A stretch of DNA of 64,000 nucleotides from Cymodocea nodosa (Eukaryota > Streptophyta > Magnoliopsida > Alismatales > Cymodoceaceae), in contig CM072342.1 in NCBI GenBank assembly GCA_036874045.1, forward strand, positions 4,424,501-4,488,500. Direction: 5' to 3'. The notes below the pieces were generated by a model. That model searched no databases. It was not told the origin of the DNA and saw only the letters and a list, made by a program, of their open reading frames with translations. How positions within the stretch are numbered: the first letter of the stretch is position 1; each line of letters starts with the position of its first letter. This document shows positions 46,601 to 58,600 of this stretch, piece by piece. The position numbers and the translations under genes were made by a program.

Positions 46601-49600
46601 AAACACATCTGATCTGTCTTGACATTCCTAAATTTGTCTTTAAAACTGTGACATTCCTAAATTTGTCTTTATAACTGTGAGAAGAGAGTTGGAGAAGACT
46701 TAGATTCAACCTAGAAAATGAGGGTGTGTGTGTGTATGTATGAATAATGAGACGCTTAACATAATTTAGTACCTATTTACCCATATATCACAATACAAAA
46801 TTCTCACACTCCCTCTTAAGTTAGAGTATATATATTTATTATTTCTAACTTGTTACATGTATTCTCAAAAAGCTCAATACTTAAACCTTTCGTAAAAATG
46901 TTTGCAAGTTATTGTAAGAGCCTTATATAAGGAGTAGTTATCAACCCTTTCATTGCCATATGATAGATATAGTAATAATTGACTTCAATATGTTTGGTGT
47001 ATTCATGAGATGAGAGATTGGTTGTTTTGAAAATGATAACTTTGATTGTCATAGTACATGGGCATTGGAACTTGAATAGTAAAACTAAGTTCTTGCACAA
47101 GTAATTTGAGTCATATCACCTCACAAGTGGTTTAAGTTATAGACTAGTATTCTACTTTAGCATTAGACCTTGAGAGAATATTCTATTTCTTACTTTACCA
47201 AGTAACTAGATTTTCACCAATATAAGTGTAAAATCCAAAGGTAGATTTCCTATCTCCTTTGTCACTCATTTAGCTTGAATTTGAGTAAGTCTCAATCTTC
47301 AATTGATGATGTCTCTTGTATACAAGGCTTTTGCCATGTGCACTCTTGACATAAGTTAAAACATAAAGGACTCTTTGCCAATGAATCTTCCTTGGCTCAC
47401 ATATGGACTAATTGAGTAGGCTCAGTGAATAAGTTGTTTAAATGAACCAAAATTAGATAGATCAACTTCTCAATCAATCTTATATATTATTGTGGATTTT
47501 CTAGACACTATAATGAGCTATCCTAAAAATGGGTATTGGGATTAATAGGTGTACTCTTATGCTTGTAACCTAAGAGTCTCATTAATTTAGCAAATTAAGT
47601 GTATGTTTCCTCTGAGTCCAGACTGTTAGGAACCTTGTATTTTGATAATGCAAAAACCTATGTGAGAAAATAAATTGTATTTCACAGATTAAATAGTTCA
47701 GCAAAAGAGCAGAAGTCAGATAAGTCGATACAGATAGTTTAGAATTTGCTGCAAGTAATAAATAGGAAATCAGAAGGTTACCAAGCTTAATTATCCAGAA
47801 AAGATAGAATTTCGGTGAGTTATCAGGCTTAAGTATCTGAGGAGTCAGTGTTAAATAGTAGAATCACCATCGAACGGTTAAAAAATTAACTACCCAAAAA
47901 TACAAGGCCTCCAGAGGGTTTTAAAAATAGTTGACTGAATGATCGGAGAGTTAAGACGCTAACTATCTGGAAGCTTAAGGAAAATCAGAAAGTTAGGAAG
48001 GTTAACTATCTAAAACTTAAGTTATTAAATTTTCCACGTGCAGAAATTTAAAACAGAAGTTTAAAAGGATTTTTCAGAGAGTTAGAAAATTAACTATCTG
48101 AAAAATAAGAGATTTTAGAAGGTTACAAATTTAACTATCTGAAACTTAAGTCACTCTATTTTGCACGTGCAGAAATAAGAAAAAAGTAATCGAAAGTTTA
48201 AAAGAGGATTCAAAAGGTTACTATAACTAACTATCTGAAAGTTGAAGAATTTCGGTAAGTTAACATTTATAACCATCTGAATTTAAGATTCTTCACGTGT
48301 GTAATTTAAAATCCCACGTGACACAGACAAAAGGACTTAAGTGGATTTTCGATGAGTTACGGTTGTTCTTTGAAGAGTTTGCAGCTAATCATCCGAAAAT
48401 CAAAGGAAATCAGAATGTTACATACTAGACAGTATATAGAATGATAACTTACTATTTTTGGGACTGACTACACAACAAGTATAGCAGAAAACATCTGTTA
48501 GAAGTAAATATGAGAAGTATAGGGAAGATTATAACAACAATTATCATATACTGTGAGCTACTAAAAAATTCCAAATATACTTTCAAGTCTACAAAATACA
48601 AGAATACTCTCAAAGTTCACTGCAGCACAAAAGCTTCCTGCGCTTAAACTCTGCTTCAAAGTTTAAAGTGTTGGTTCGTGAGTTTCTACCTGAAAGCTCT
48701 CTGTTGGTTAAGAGCTTGTACTTGAAAGCTCGAAGAAAGGTTGGTTGCTGAACTTCAACTTGAAAGCTCAAGTGTTGATTCTTGCTTCAACCTGAAAGCA
48801 AGTGTTCGTGAATATTTATATACTTAGTGAAACTTAAGTGAATCTTAAGGGTGAATTAGTCAAGTTGATGAATTACTTAAAAATCTCTTCGTATTCATTT
48901 TTTTTCACTGTTTTGCATGTACATTGATTAATTAAGATCACAGATAAATTGAATCAATTGATTAAGTTAAAAAGGAAGTTAAAATTACACACACACACTA
49001 TTCACCCCCCTTCTGGTGAGCCTTTCGATCCTAACATAGACCATTTTTCCTTTTGAATAAACAAATTTAGTGCCTCAAAAATATTTAGGTTTGCTTATGT
49101 CTTTTATAACAAAATGTCTCCTAAAGTAGTCTTTTATACTAGCAATATCTTTTGAATGATCAATAGTTTGAAGAATTTCATCCACATACACCACTAGAAT
49201 AACATAAATATTGTCTGTTATTTTGTAAAACATAAAGTGATTTATCACACAATGTTGAGAACTTCCATAAGTTGCAACACTACTAAATTTCTTGAACCAT
49301 ATTTTTGGGTTTAGTTTAAATTTATAGATACTGTTCTTCAACCTATATATTATATTCTTCACCTAAGTAACATACCTTAGGTAAGAGTTTGTTCGACTGA
49401 GAAATAGGGAGAAAGGAAATGGTGGGAAAATTTTTTCTTCAATTTTTTGTGTTTATGTAAATAAAAATAGAGGGAGATGATTTCTCATTGTTTTCTCTTA
49501 TATTAAAGAAAATGTTTTCCATCATTTCCCACCTTATCTTTTTGGAAATGACAAGAAATGATACTAACTTGTAATATAATAAATATTATATAATGATCAA

Positions 49601-52600
49601 TATAATTATAATAAATTAAAATATAATAATTATAAAAATAAATAACGTATTATAGTTATAATATATTAAAATAAATAATAATGTTAATGTAATATCAAGA
49701 AGTATGATTATAATAATAAATAAATAATATGTTAACATATTTAGCTCAACTTAATAATACATTAAATAATGTTAATTCCAATACAACTTAATAACATCAA
49801 ATAATATGTTAACTTATTTCAGCACAACATAAATAATATATTAAATAAATAACATTGAGTGAAAATATTTACTTGAAAATCTTGTAGATGAATTAGTTGA
49901 AATGAATGTTGATGATTCTGATAAAATTTTTGTCATTATTAAAGAAAAAAGAATATATTGTACTAGTGAAATGAGTGTTGAATAAAGAAAAAGAATAGGT
50001 GATGAAATATATGAACAAATTATGCTCTATGTGGTAAAAAGATAATATGTAAAATATAATATTTTCATGTAGTATGTTGTCTGTTTCTAAAAAAATTTGG
50101 ATTATAATGAACAATGTTGTTTATGTTAATCACAAATATATTATTTTTTATTAAACTCTTGTCATCATTGAAGAAAAAAGAATACGTTGTATTAATGAAA
50201 TGAGTGTTGAATAAAGAAAGAGAGTAGATGATGAAATATATAAACAACGTATGTTCTCTATGTGGTAAAAAGATGTAGTATGTAATATAACATTTTCATG
50301 TAGTATATTTATTTCTGAAAAAAATTAGATTGTAATGAACAATGTTGTCTATGTTAATTACAAATATGTTATTTCATATGTTACATTTGTATTTAATGAA
50401 ATGTTAATATATATTATAATATTTGAAATATTACTTTTCAAATATAATAATTTTTTCAATGTATTTTCCTAATTTATTATTTAAATCCTATCAGAAAATG
50501 AATTCCATCTGTGCTCAAACTGACCTTAATTGAAATCTAACGAAAAATGAATTCCTTTTTGTTAGATTCCAGTTGCACAAACCCCCTCTTGATGCCTTTC
50601 TTCTAGAATTCCCTCCACCAAGTAGTCACTCTATTGGACATTTTAGGATGATATGCTCCACTTGTTACTAATAATTTTCTACCATGAAAAGTACTTTCTT
50701 CACCTTCTCCAAGGCTTTACAACCATCTGGCAAGTAGTGCTAGATTGAAAATCCAAAGGTCTCTTATATGTAGGCCACCTTCATCTTTGGTTCTTTTCAG
50801 CTTTGCCCTTGATACCAAATGATATCCACTATTTTGACCTTTCTTTTCTGCTTTCCTGAAGAACGTATTTATGATGGACTCCAATCTGTTAGCCACACCA
50901 ATTTGAATTCTGAACATTGATAGAAAATAAATTGGCAGGTTAGACAACTGGGAATACAATAAGGTGAGTTTACCACCCCATGACGAATACCTCCCATTCC
51001 ATCTTTTCTATCTTGAAATCTGTCAAACTGGTGCCAATTCTTTGCTTTTTACTCTTGCAAGTCCCACAGGAAGTCCTAGGTCTGTAAAAGGAAAGTGTGG
51101 TGTATTACAAATTAGATTACTATCCTTTCTTCACATCTGATTCTGACCCCTAAAACTATTGATTTTTGAACATTGATTTTAAGGCCAGAAACAAGACCAA
51201 AGAAACCCAGATTTATTAACCCGTTCTTGGGTCCTTTCCTTGACCTTGTTAGTGTACTGTAAGAACAACACAGACTGCAGCCCCTTCTTTTGTAGAAAGC
51301 CATCAAATTCCCAATTTTGGAAAGCAAGTATAATTTACTCAATTATTCCCTCCTCAAGATCACATTAGTCTAACTTGGAGATGGAAACGGTTTAGAATGC
51401 ATTATCATCTAGAAAGGGAGTAGAGTCAAAATATTGTTTTCTGGATGCTCCTAGAACGTGAAAGTGAAGTAACTTAATAGCTTCTTAGATTGTCTTCTAA
51501 GTAATTTTGGGTATGTGAGATATCATGGTTTTCAAAGTTGAAATCATGTAGTATCTTTAATTGTTGCTCTGGAAGTGTAGCCATCCGTGCTAGTTTGTCC
51601 GTCAAATTGTCTTCAGTTGAAAGTTCTTGGATGACCAGGCACTCAAAAAAGAGCATGCCATCAACAAAAGATCCCAAACATTTGGGCTGCATTTGATAGT
51701 ACTTTTATGTCAGTTTTTGGGCATCAGCTAAAGAGAGAAGATGCAGAAAGTAGTAGTGGTTTCAAAAGTTAATAAGGATTTAGTTTCTGAATGCATAGTA
51801 AAGTATTCATGTGACTTATGGAGAAGCTTATTTTTATCAACTTCTAACCAGAAGTCTATAGCCCTCGCAAACTTGATGGAATCTTGAGGCACTGAATCTA
51901 GATCACTGCACATGAAGGAGCAAGCCAGGCCAACACGCATCCATGTCACTTCCATGGAACCTGTGCACTCCCATTTGAGTTTTTAATGTGAATAAAAAAA
52001 TTATCCCTTGAATTCCTATTAACTATCCATAACCCACCCATTTCACTGTCAACAATAAGCTATTATATTGAGGGTATCTGTAGATCTTGCATAGAATCCT
52101 CTTCTGTGAGCTAGTCCATGTAAACTGGCACTTTCTCCTCCGTAGGAGCTCTAATGGAAGGAAAGCATGTCTCTTCCATCTCCCTGTGACAGCCAGCAAA
52201 AGGGCATATGTTAGCTCAATGATCCACTTTCCTGTAGAGATGACTTGATTGGATCATGGTATCAGATACCTTTAATGCTGAAGCTTCCTTAGGCTCCTAC
52301 TACTGCATTTTCCTTGTAATCTCTCCATGCCATAGAATATACTGAGGGAGGGGATTGTTGTGTGCCTCCAGGAGCCATAATGACCTCCCTCAGTGTAGCT
52401 TTGGCTGCCTTTGCAAGGTGCATCTTCCCCCACTCCTCTCTCATCCCTCAGCTTAATGCTTCAACTTCCTTTGGTATGCAACTCTTCCAGGGTGGAGTGC
52501 TTTTTATAATATGTTTCAACAAAAATATAAGAGAGATTTATTGGATAATCATTCTAAACCAAAAAAAAATGAACTATCATCCTAAACTTGGTGCCTAGGG

Positions 52601-55600
52601 TGCTTTGTTGACAATACAACATGTGTAGATTTAAAAAAATAATGTGTACTATATAATTATATTCAATTATTATTGAATATATTCATTGCATATGAAAGTT
52701 AATGCTAGAAAGCTATAATATAGAAAAGTAAATCTAGGTAAAATAAAATATAATGAGATTTTTGGAAAATAACATATGGTTAGGCATTAAAATGCCTGAC
52801 CCCCCCTTACCATGCCCGCTTAATGCATAACCTCTAACATTGCCTTTACCACCTAAGCAACTTGTGGGAGGGTGCCTTGATGGCTATACTTTAGATCTGC
52901 CTTGTATCACCAACAGATCAAACATTTACCCCTACATCGTTTTGGAGTCATGGACACGTAGCTTTCCTCCTTTTGTTTTCTTCACATAAGATTTCATTGT
53001 ATTTTGAAAAATATTCATGAAAATTTCATTAAAGCAAAATTTTACTATATTTTGTGAAATACCCATACATGCTATCTAATCACCATAACACTTTCTAAAC
53101 TGAAATGGTATTCATTAGAGTGTTTCTTTTTTTCCACAATACACCTCTTTCAAAGAAGATTCAATGCATTTGTGCTTTTACATATCAACAAACCCTTGTA
53201 TACCATAAGTTTGCTCCACCCTTCACTGATGTTCATGGTTCAAGTTCCAAAAGAAACCTCTTTGCATAGATTGATAAGACTGCATGGACATGATTCATCT
53301 CAACTTTATTTTGGTGGTGAGCTTTATGTAGTTGATTTTAGTTTTACTCTCATTTTGGTGGATATCATTGTTTGGGAATGATTTTATTTCATGAAATGGT
53401 TCAAAGAAGTCTTTACATTTGTATTGCTACCTCGCTGGAATTTACTTTGGGTTCTATACAATTAGTGATTTTTGAATCAGTAACGTTAGATCATTGGTAT
53501 ATATATTTGTGAGATTTTTGTTCTTGACTAAAATAATTATAGTTGGTGTTTCATGTCAAATACTGATTTAAAATTCTAAAGCATACTTATAATTTGTTAT
53601 TTCCTCATATCATTCTTGTTATCTTACCATCTTAGATATTTGATATTTTTGTGTAGATTTCGTGGAACAAGGCTTGTAGAAATGCCTTTTATTGGGACTC
53701 GCAATATGTATAGGCGCCAAGGAATGTGTCGTCGACTCTTAGATGCACTTGAATCTGTATGTCACATTGAGTTTGTTCCTTTTTCAATCTATATACTTAT
53801 ATAATTTCCAACTTCATTATGTTAAATGTTAATTTTGTGTTGTGAATTCTTCAAGTCTTGCATTGGCTTGTTTCCAAATGATATGTGTTTAGCATGGACT
53901 AGCTTCTTTCATATATACATCAATCTATGCCCATTTAAGTAGGGGGTCAAAACCGATAAAACCTAACAGAACCATTTGTGGCAATTTGGTTTTTAATTTT
54001 TGTTTTAGTTAGGTTTTAATTGACTTTAAACCAAGAAATTCAACCTTTGCAACTTTAGTCCGACAAAAAGGTAACATGTCAGACTTCAGTGGAGATTTTA
54101 GTAAAATCATGGAATCCCAGAAAATGTCCAAAAATTACATACTTTTACAAAATTTTAGGATAAACTAAAGTAGTCAATAACAAACGTCTAGTAATCATTC
54201 AAATTAATTTTTAGGCATTTATGCTATTAAAAAATACAATATATTTCCAAAAAATATGTAAGAGTACAAAAATTTATGCTAGATCTAATGGGAATGACAT
54301 GCTTTAAACTTATATCTAGTGGAAAATACCTGAATCTAATTAAAAATGTGTGGAAATAGAATAAATCAGTAAAGAAAATTAAAAAATTTAGATCCAAGCA
54401 TTGAAACTTGAAATGTACACAAAAATCAGTTACAAAAAAAGTGTGCCTTAGATTTAGTGATAAATATACTGGAAATAGAAGAAATCTATAAAAGAAATGA
54501 AAACTTAGATCTAAGCATAAGATCGATCACTCTATTGTAGATATCAATCCACTTGGTACTCTATTGGAAATAGGCAAGTACACTCCATTGACTTGCTTAT
54601 AACTCAAGCCAATCCTCTTCCTCATTTGCAAATCTTGAAAAATATAATAAAAGGAAAAATGGTTACAGAACACTCTAATTGAGTAGTAATGACACTTATG
54701 GACAACAAATTTATTGGAAAGTCAGGTTTATATAGGATATTTTCTAGCTTGAGTCAAGAGGAGGCTTGAACAATTCCCTGCCTAGATACAAGACATGAAT
54801 AGCCATCTGCAATGGTAATTGTGGATATACTAGAAATGGTGGAAAGTTAATTTAAAAGGATATGTACTTGACATATGTGAGGAAGCACTAGAATCTATAA
54901 TTGAAGAGTCTGTAGAAGCAATCATAGCAACGAGGATAGTTGTACTTGAGGTGGTAGTCTGGATACTCATAGTAGTAGAATGTAGGGCCTGTGGCTGAAG
55001 AAGTCTTTCATAGTCTGCCTATGAAATTATCACCATTCCAGTAGTAGTAACAGGTTGAGAAGACTCATAGTAGTCCATTGTGGTTTACCATACTTTTCCT
55101 AACACTTGTCGAAATTGTGACCAATCTTGCTACATTGTTGACAATGTGTAGACTGACAACCCCAGTGGTGCAAGGAGAGTTTTTTTAGTTTAAGTCACTC
55201 TACTATGTATTGATATTTGGTGGCATCAAAGTCAAAGAAACAACGTAACATTCATTTGGACTAGTTGGCCTCCCATGAATGTCCAGTTTTTCAGTTGGTA
55301 GATTTAGCATGATAGCATCTCGATAGAATCAATGCTATAAAGGAGAGATTTACAATTAGCTGGGATCTTTAGATTTTGCCACTTACAGGAGACCTATTGA
55401 GATCTTTTCTTTGAATGCCTCTATTAATGGATGGTGGATGTCACTAGTTGGACTGCATACTCCTTAGGAGCTTTACATCTTGTCATTTTGGAACATTTGG
55501 GTAGATAGAGATAGAGCTGGAGTTAACAAGGTTAGGAGACGCTTGAGATGCATCATTTCTCATGCTATTTGGTAGTATTAGTGATTAGAGAGGAATAATA

Positions 55601-58600
55601 GGGTCTTCCTAATTCAGTCCAATCCATGACATACATCAAGAACTTGGTTGAGTTGTGTAGTGGATTGTGGTCAAAAGGTTGGAGGAAAAAACATGTGCTC
55701 TCTGATGAGGCAATTTCAGCTTGGCTTGATCCTCTATTAAACCATTTGAGGAGTGTTTGATTTTGGATTCACATGGCTGGCCTTTCTTTTTTTGAGCAGT
55801 ACACATGTTTTTGCCATTTGTCTATATTTCTCTTTTGTTCAATTTTTCCTCGTGAAACTGCTATTGATTCTCCTTCGATTTTTCCTAGTCTACCTATGAC
55901 TTGTACAGGCCCCTTTGTTTTTCTTGTAATTTAATTTAGTTTTGTAGTTGCTTAAAAAAGTCTAGATTGATTCACTTGCCTGTTCACTAAATGATGTTGT
56001 CATCATCTTGAATCATTTTGAAAGAGTGTTTGAATTACTTTGAACCAAAATCGGTGAACTTTTGGTTCATTTTAAAAAACCTTGCTTCTAGGTACTATCT
56101 AAATAGAAATGACAGGTTTACCATATATTGATGTATATTATTAGTGTCTAAATCAATACAATCACTAAAAGAACAATCAAATTGTAAAATTGGTATTTAG
56201 TGTGCTATTATATTAATATACTCTTGAATGCATGTGCAAATCATGCTTATGCATTTACTAATTACTGGGATAGCTTGTGGTGCTTCATGTGATATGTTTT
56301 TTTTTGTTTTCTTTTCATATGTATGATTAATAAATTGTTTAATGATGTGAGTATTGCCATTGTCACATATGAAGATTGATATACAGATGATGCATTACCA
56401 CTATTATCTCTGATTAACACGGCATTAAGAAATGGAGTGGCATCAACTCTAATGGGCAATTGTAGGACAATAGAATGACAGAGGACAATGGAAGTGGAGG
56501 GCAAGGTAGAGGCAGGGCTTCCTCTTATGTGGGGAGGCTTTAGGAGATTGGGTGGAGGATAGTGCCTAAGGTCCTTAGGAAGGGGCCATCGAGTTGTGTC
56601 ATATAGAGATTTAGTGAAATGTCATTTGTATTGAGGCCTGGGTCACATGTCGTTACAAGAGAATGGAGAAGACCTTGACTTATGTTAGGTTGCAAAGCAT
56701 GACCATATGTAAAAAAATTAATGTTATTAAGATACACATGCTTGGATGAATGGTAATATTATAAAGGATAAGCTAAAAAATGATTTTAGGAATAGAGTAG
56801 GAGTTACTCCAATTAAAGATAAGAGAAAATTAGCTTATGTAATTTAATTGAAGATTTGACCATAGATAGAAATACATCAAAGAAAAAGATTTAGACCTCA
56901 TATATTGAGATTATGGCTTGGGTTTAATTGTTAATTACAATATTCATTAGTATATAGTATCAATATATATTTTTATGTGTCTTTTGGGCTTGAACGTGTT
57001 GGTATGGTGGTTAAAGCTTTCATAAGGTTAAAAAAGTTCAAGGGTTCAAAGCATACATTTTTTCAATTCATATAGAATAAAAAAAATTCTGAATCTGTAT
57101 TCATATTCAAAAATATTTATAGTATCTGTATTCATATTTGAATCTGAAAATTTTTAGAAAACATCTGTATTTGGTTTCATATTCAATGGAATATGTATAA
57201 AAAATGTGTATTCAGAAAAATTTGGACTCAAATCAGAATTTAATCTGAGTATCTAGGAGAGAGGTTTGGCATCCCAGAGGACGGTTAGGGTTGATGTTGG
57301 TCTACCAAATCCTTTGCTGGAGGTCTCACTGGTGCTAGAGGAGGTGACAGAAATGGAAGGTGATGATATTTAGGGAGAGAATTTTGTGTTTGGTTTTCCA
57401 AATTTAAAAGATAATTTAAATTGGAAAGGAGGAAGTGATTTTGTTGGAGTGGATAGAAGATGCAATGGTGGAGATTTGGAATTCCCTTGAGAATTTTCCT
57501 GATCCTGAGATTTGGGATTTATTGGGATGGGACTATGCCATTCTATCCGGTTTGTTGCTGCATTCTTTGATCCATTAAGATGACCTTTGCTGGATTCAAA
57601 CTACACGAGCCATCATCCTCTTCACTGGATGGAAGCTACTCATGATTGGTGTGAATCGAACATGGACTTCCTCCAACAGATTTCTACAAATGATTGCAGC
57701 TCTTCAAGGAGGGCATGGAGTAGTAACTCAGATTGTAAAGAGGAAGAGGTGCCTGGGAACATGTTTTGGAGAATTGTGGATCTTCCATCCCCATTGCTAT
57801 CTAATCTTGGAATAAATGTAATTGCTTTCTTGTGTGACAGGGCCATGGAAGCAGAATGGTTCAATGGGTGGGAAATTGGTGATAGAAGGATCTCTTTATC
57901 ACTGCTACGATACATGGTGGACCCTTTTCTTTTGTGATCCATCAGAGGGACAAATTCAAAGTCTGAAGTTTGTTCTTAAGACTGTTTGAGATGTTTTCCA
58001 ATCTAAAAATCATTTTCTCAAAAGGTTTCATTTTGGATGTGAATGCTGAACAAGATGTCATCACAGAGGCTGCTTCATTGCTAAGTTGTGGACGGGGCCA
58101 TGGAAGCAGAATGGTTCAATGGGTGGGAAATTGGTGATAGAAGGATCTCTTTATCACTGCTACGATACATGGTGGACCCTTTTCTTTTGTGATCCATCAG
58201 AGGGACAAATTCAAAGTCTAAAGTTTGTTCTTAAGACTGTTTGAGATGTTTTCCAATCTAAAAATCATTTTCTCAAAAGGTTTCATTTTGGATGTGAATG
58301 CTGAACAAGATGTCATCACAGAGGCTGCTTCATTGCTAAGTTGTGGAGTGGAATAAATGTCTTTGAAATATCTTGGGCTACTCTTGTCTCACAAGAAACC
58401 AAAGAAAGCAGATTGGTGACATTTGATCGGCAAGGTGGAGAGCAGACTAGAGGGCTGGAAAGACAAGTTCTTGAGTTTTGGAGGTAGACTCACTTATCTA
58501 AAGGGTGTGATTCATATCATCCGTCTTCTATATTTCAGTTTTTATTCTACCTACTGGGGTCATCAATGCATTGGAAGTGATCTTTAGAAGGTGTTTATGG

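Larger units (their letters stand above)
46800..49420 (-). mobile_element. Ty1/copia RT-RNase H relic, minus strand, split by a solo LTR
   Basis: At 49,075-49,362 the minus strand reads [18 protein letters not shown], then [11 protein letters not shown], then [12 protein letters not shown]. This is the copia reverse transcriptase block order, with YVDE in place of the catalytic YVDD. On the other side of the inserted LTR, 46,800-47,620 continues as degenerate RNase H-side sequence on the same strand. The Asp change and many stops show the element is dead. Confidence 0.65.
46352..53656 (+). other. Intron 5 of the PHD/GNAT gene
   Basis: This 7.3 kb intron carries a minus-strand copia relic split by a solo LTR, a TIR element and a minus-strand L1 piece, listed separately. 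A 29-base direct duplication (GACATTCCTAAATTTGTCTT core) lies near 46,620-46,678. The rest, 51,360-53,650, has only short frames with no family recognised. Confidence 0.7.

Noticed and set aside
48000..48300. Repeated TTAACTATCTGAAA words considered as a CRISPR-like array
   Set aside because: Repeat units are diverged, spacers are not unique in size, and the stretch is inside an LTR of a plant genome.
53172..53381. Frame of 69 codons in intron 5 of the PHD/GNAT gene considered as an extra exon
   Set aside because: Exons 5 and 6 join in phase with a continuous GNAT fold, leaving no room for it.
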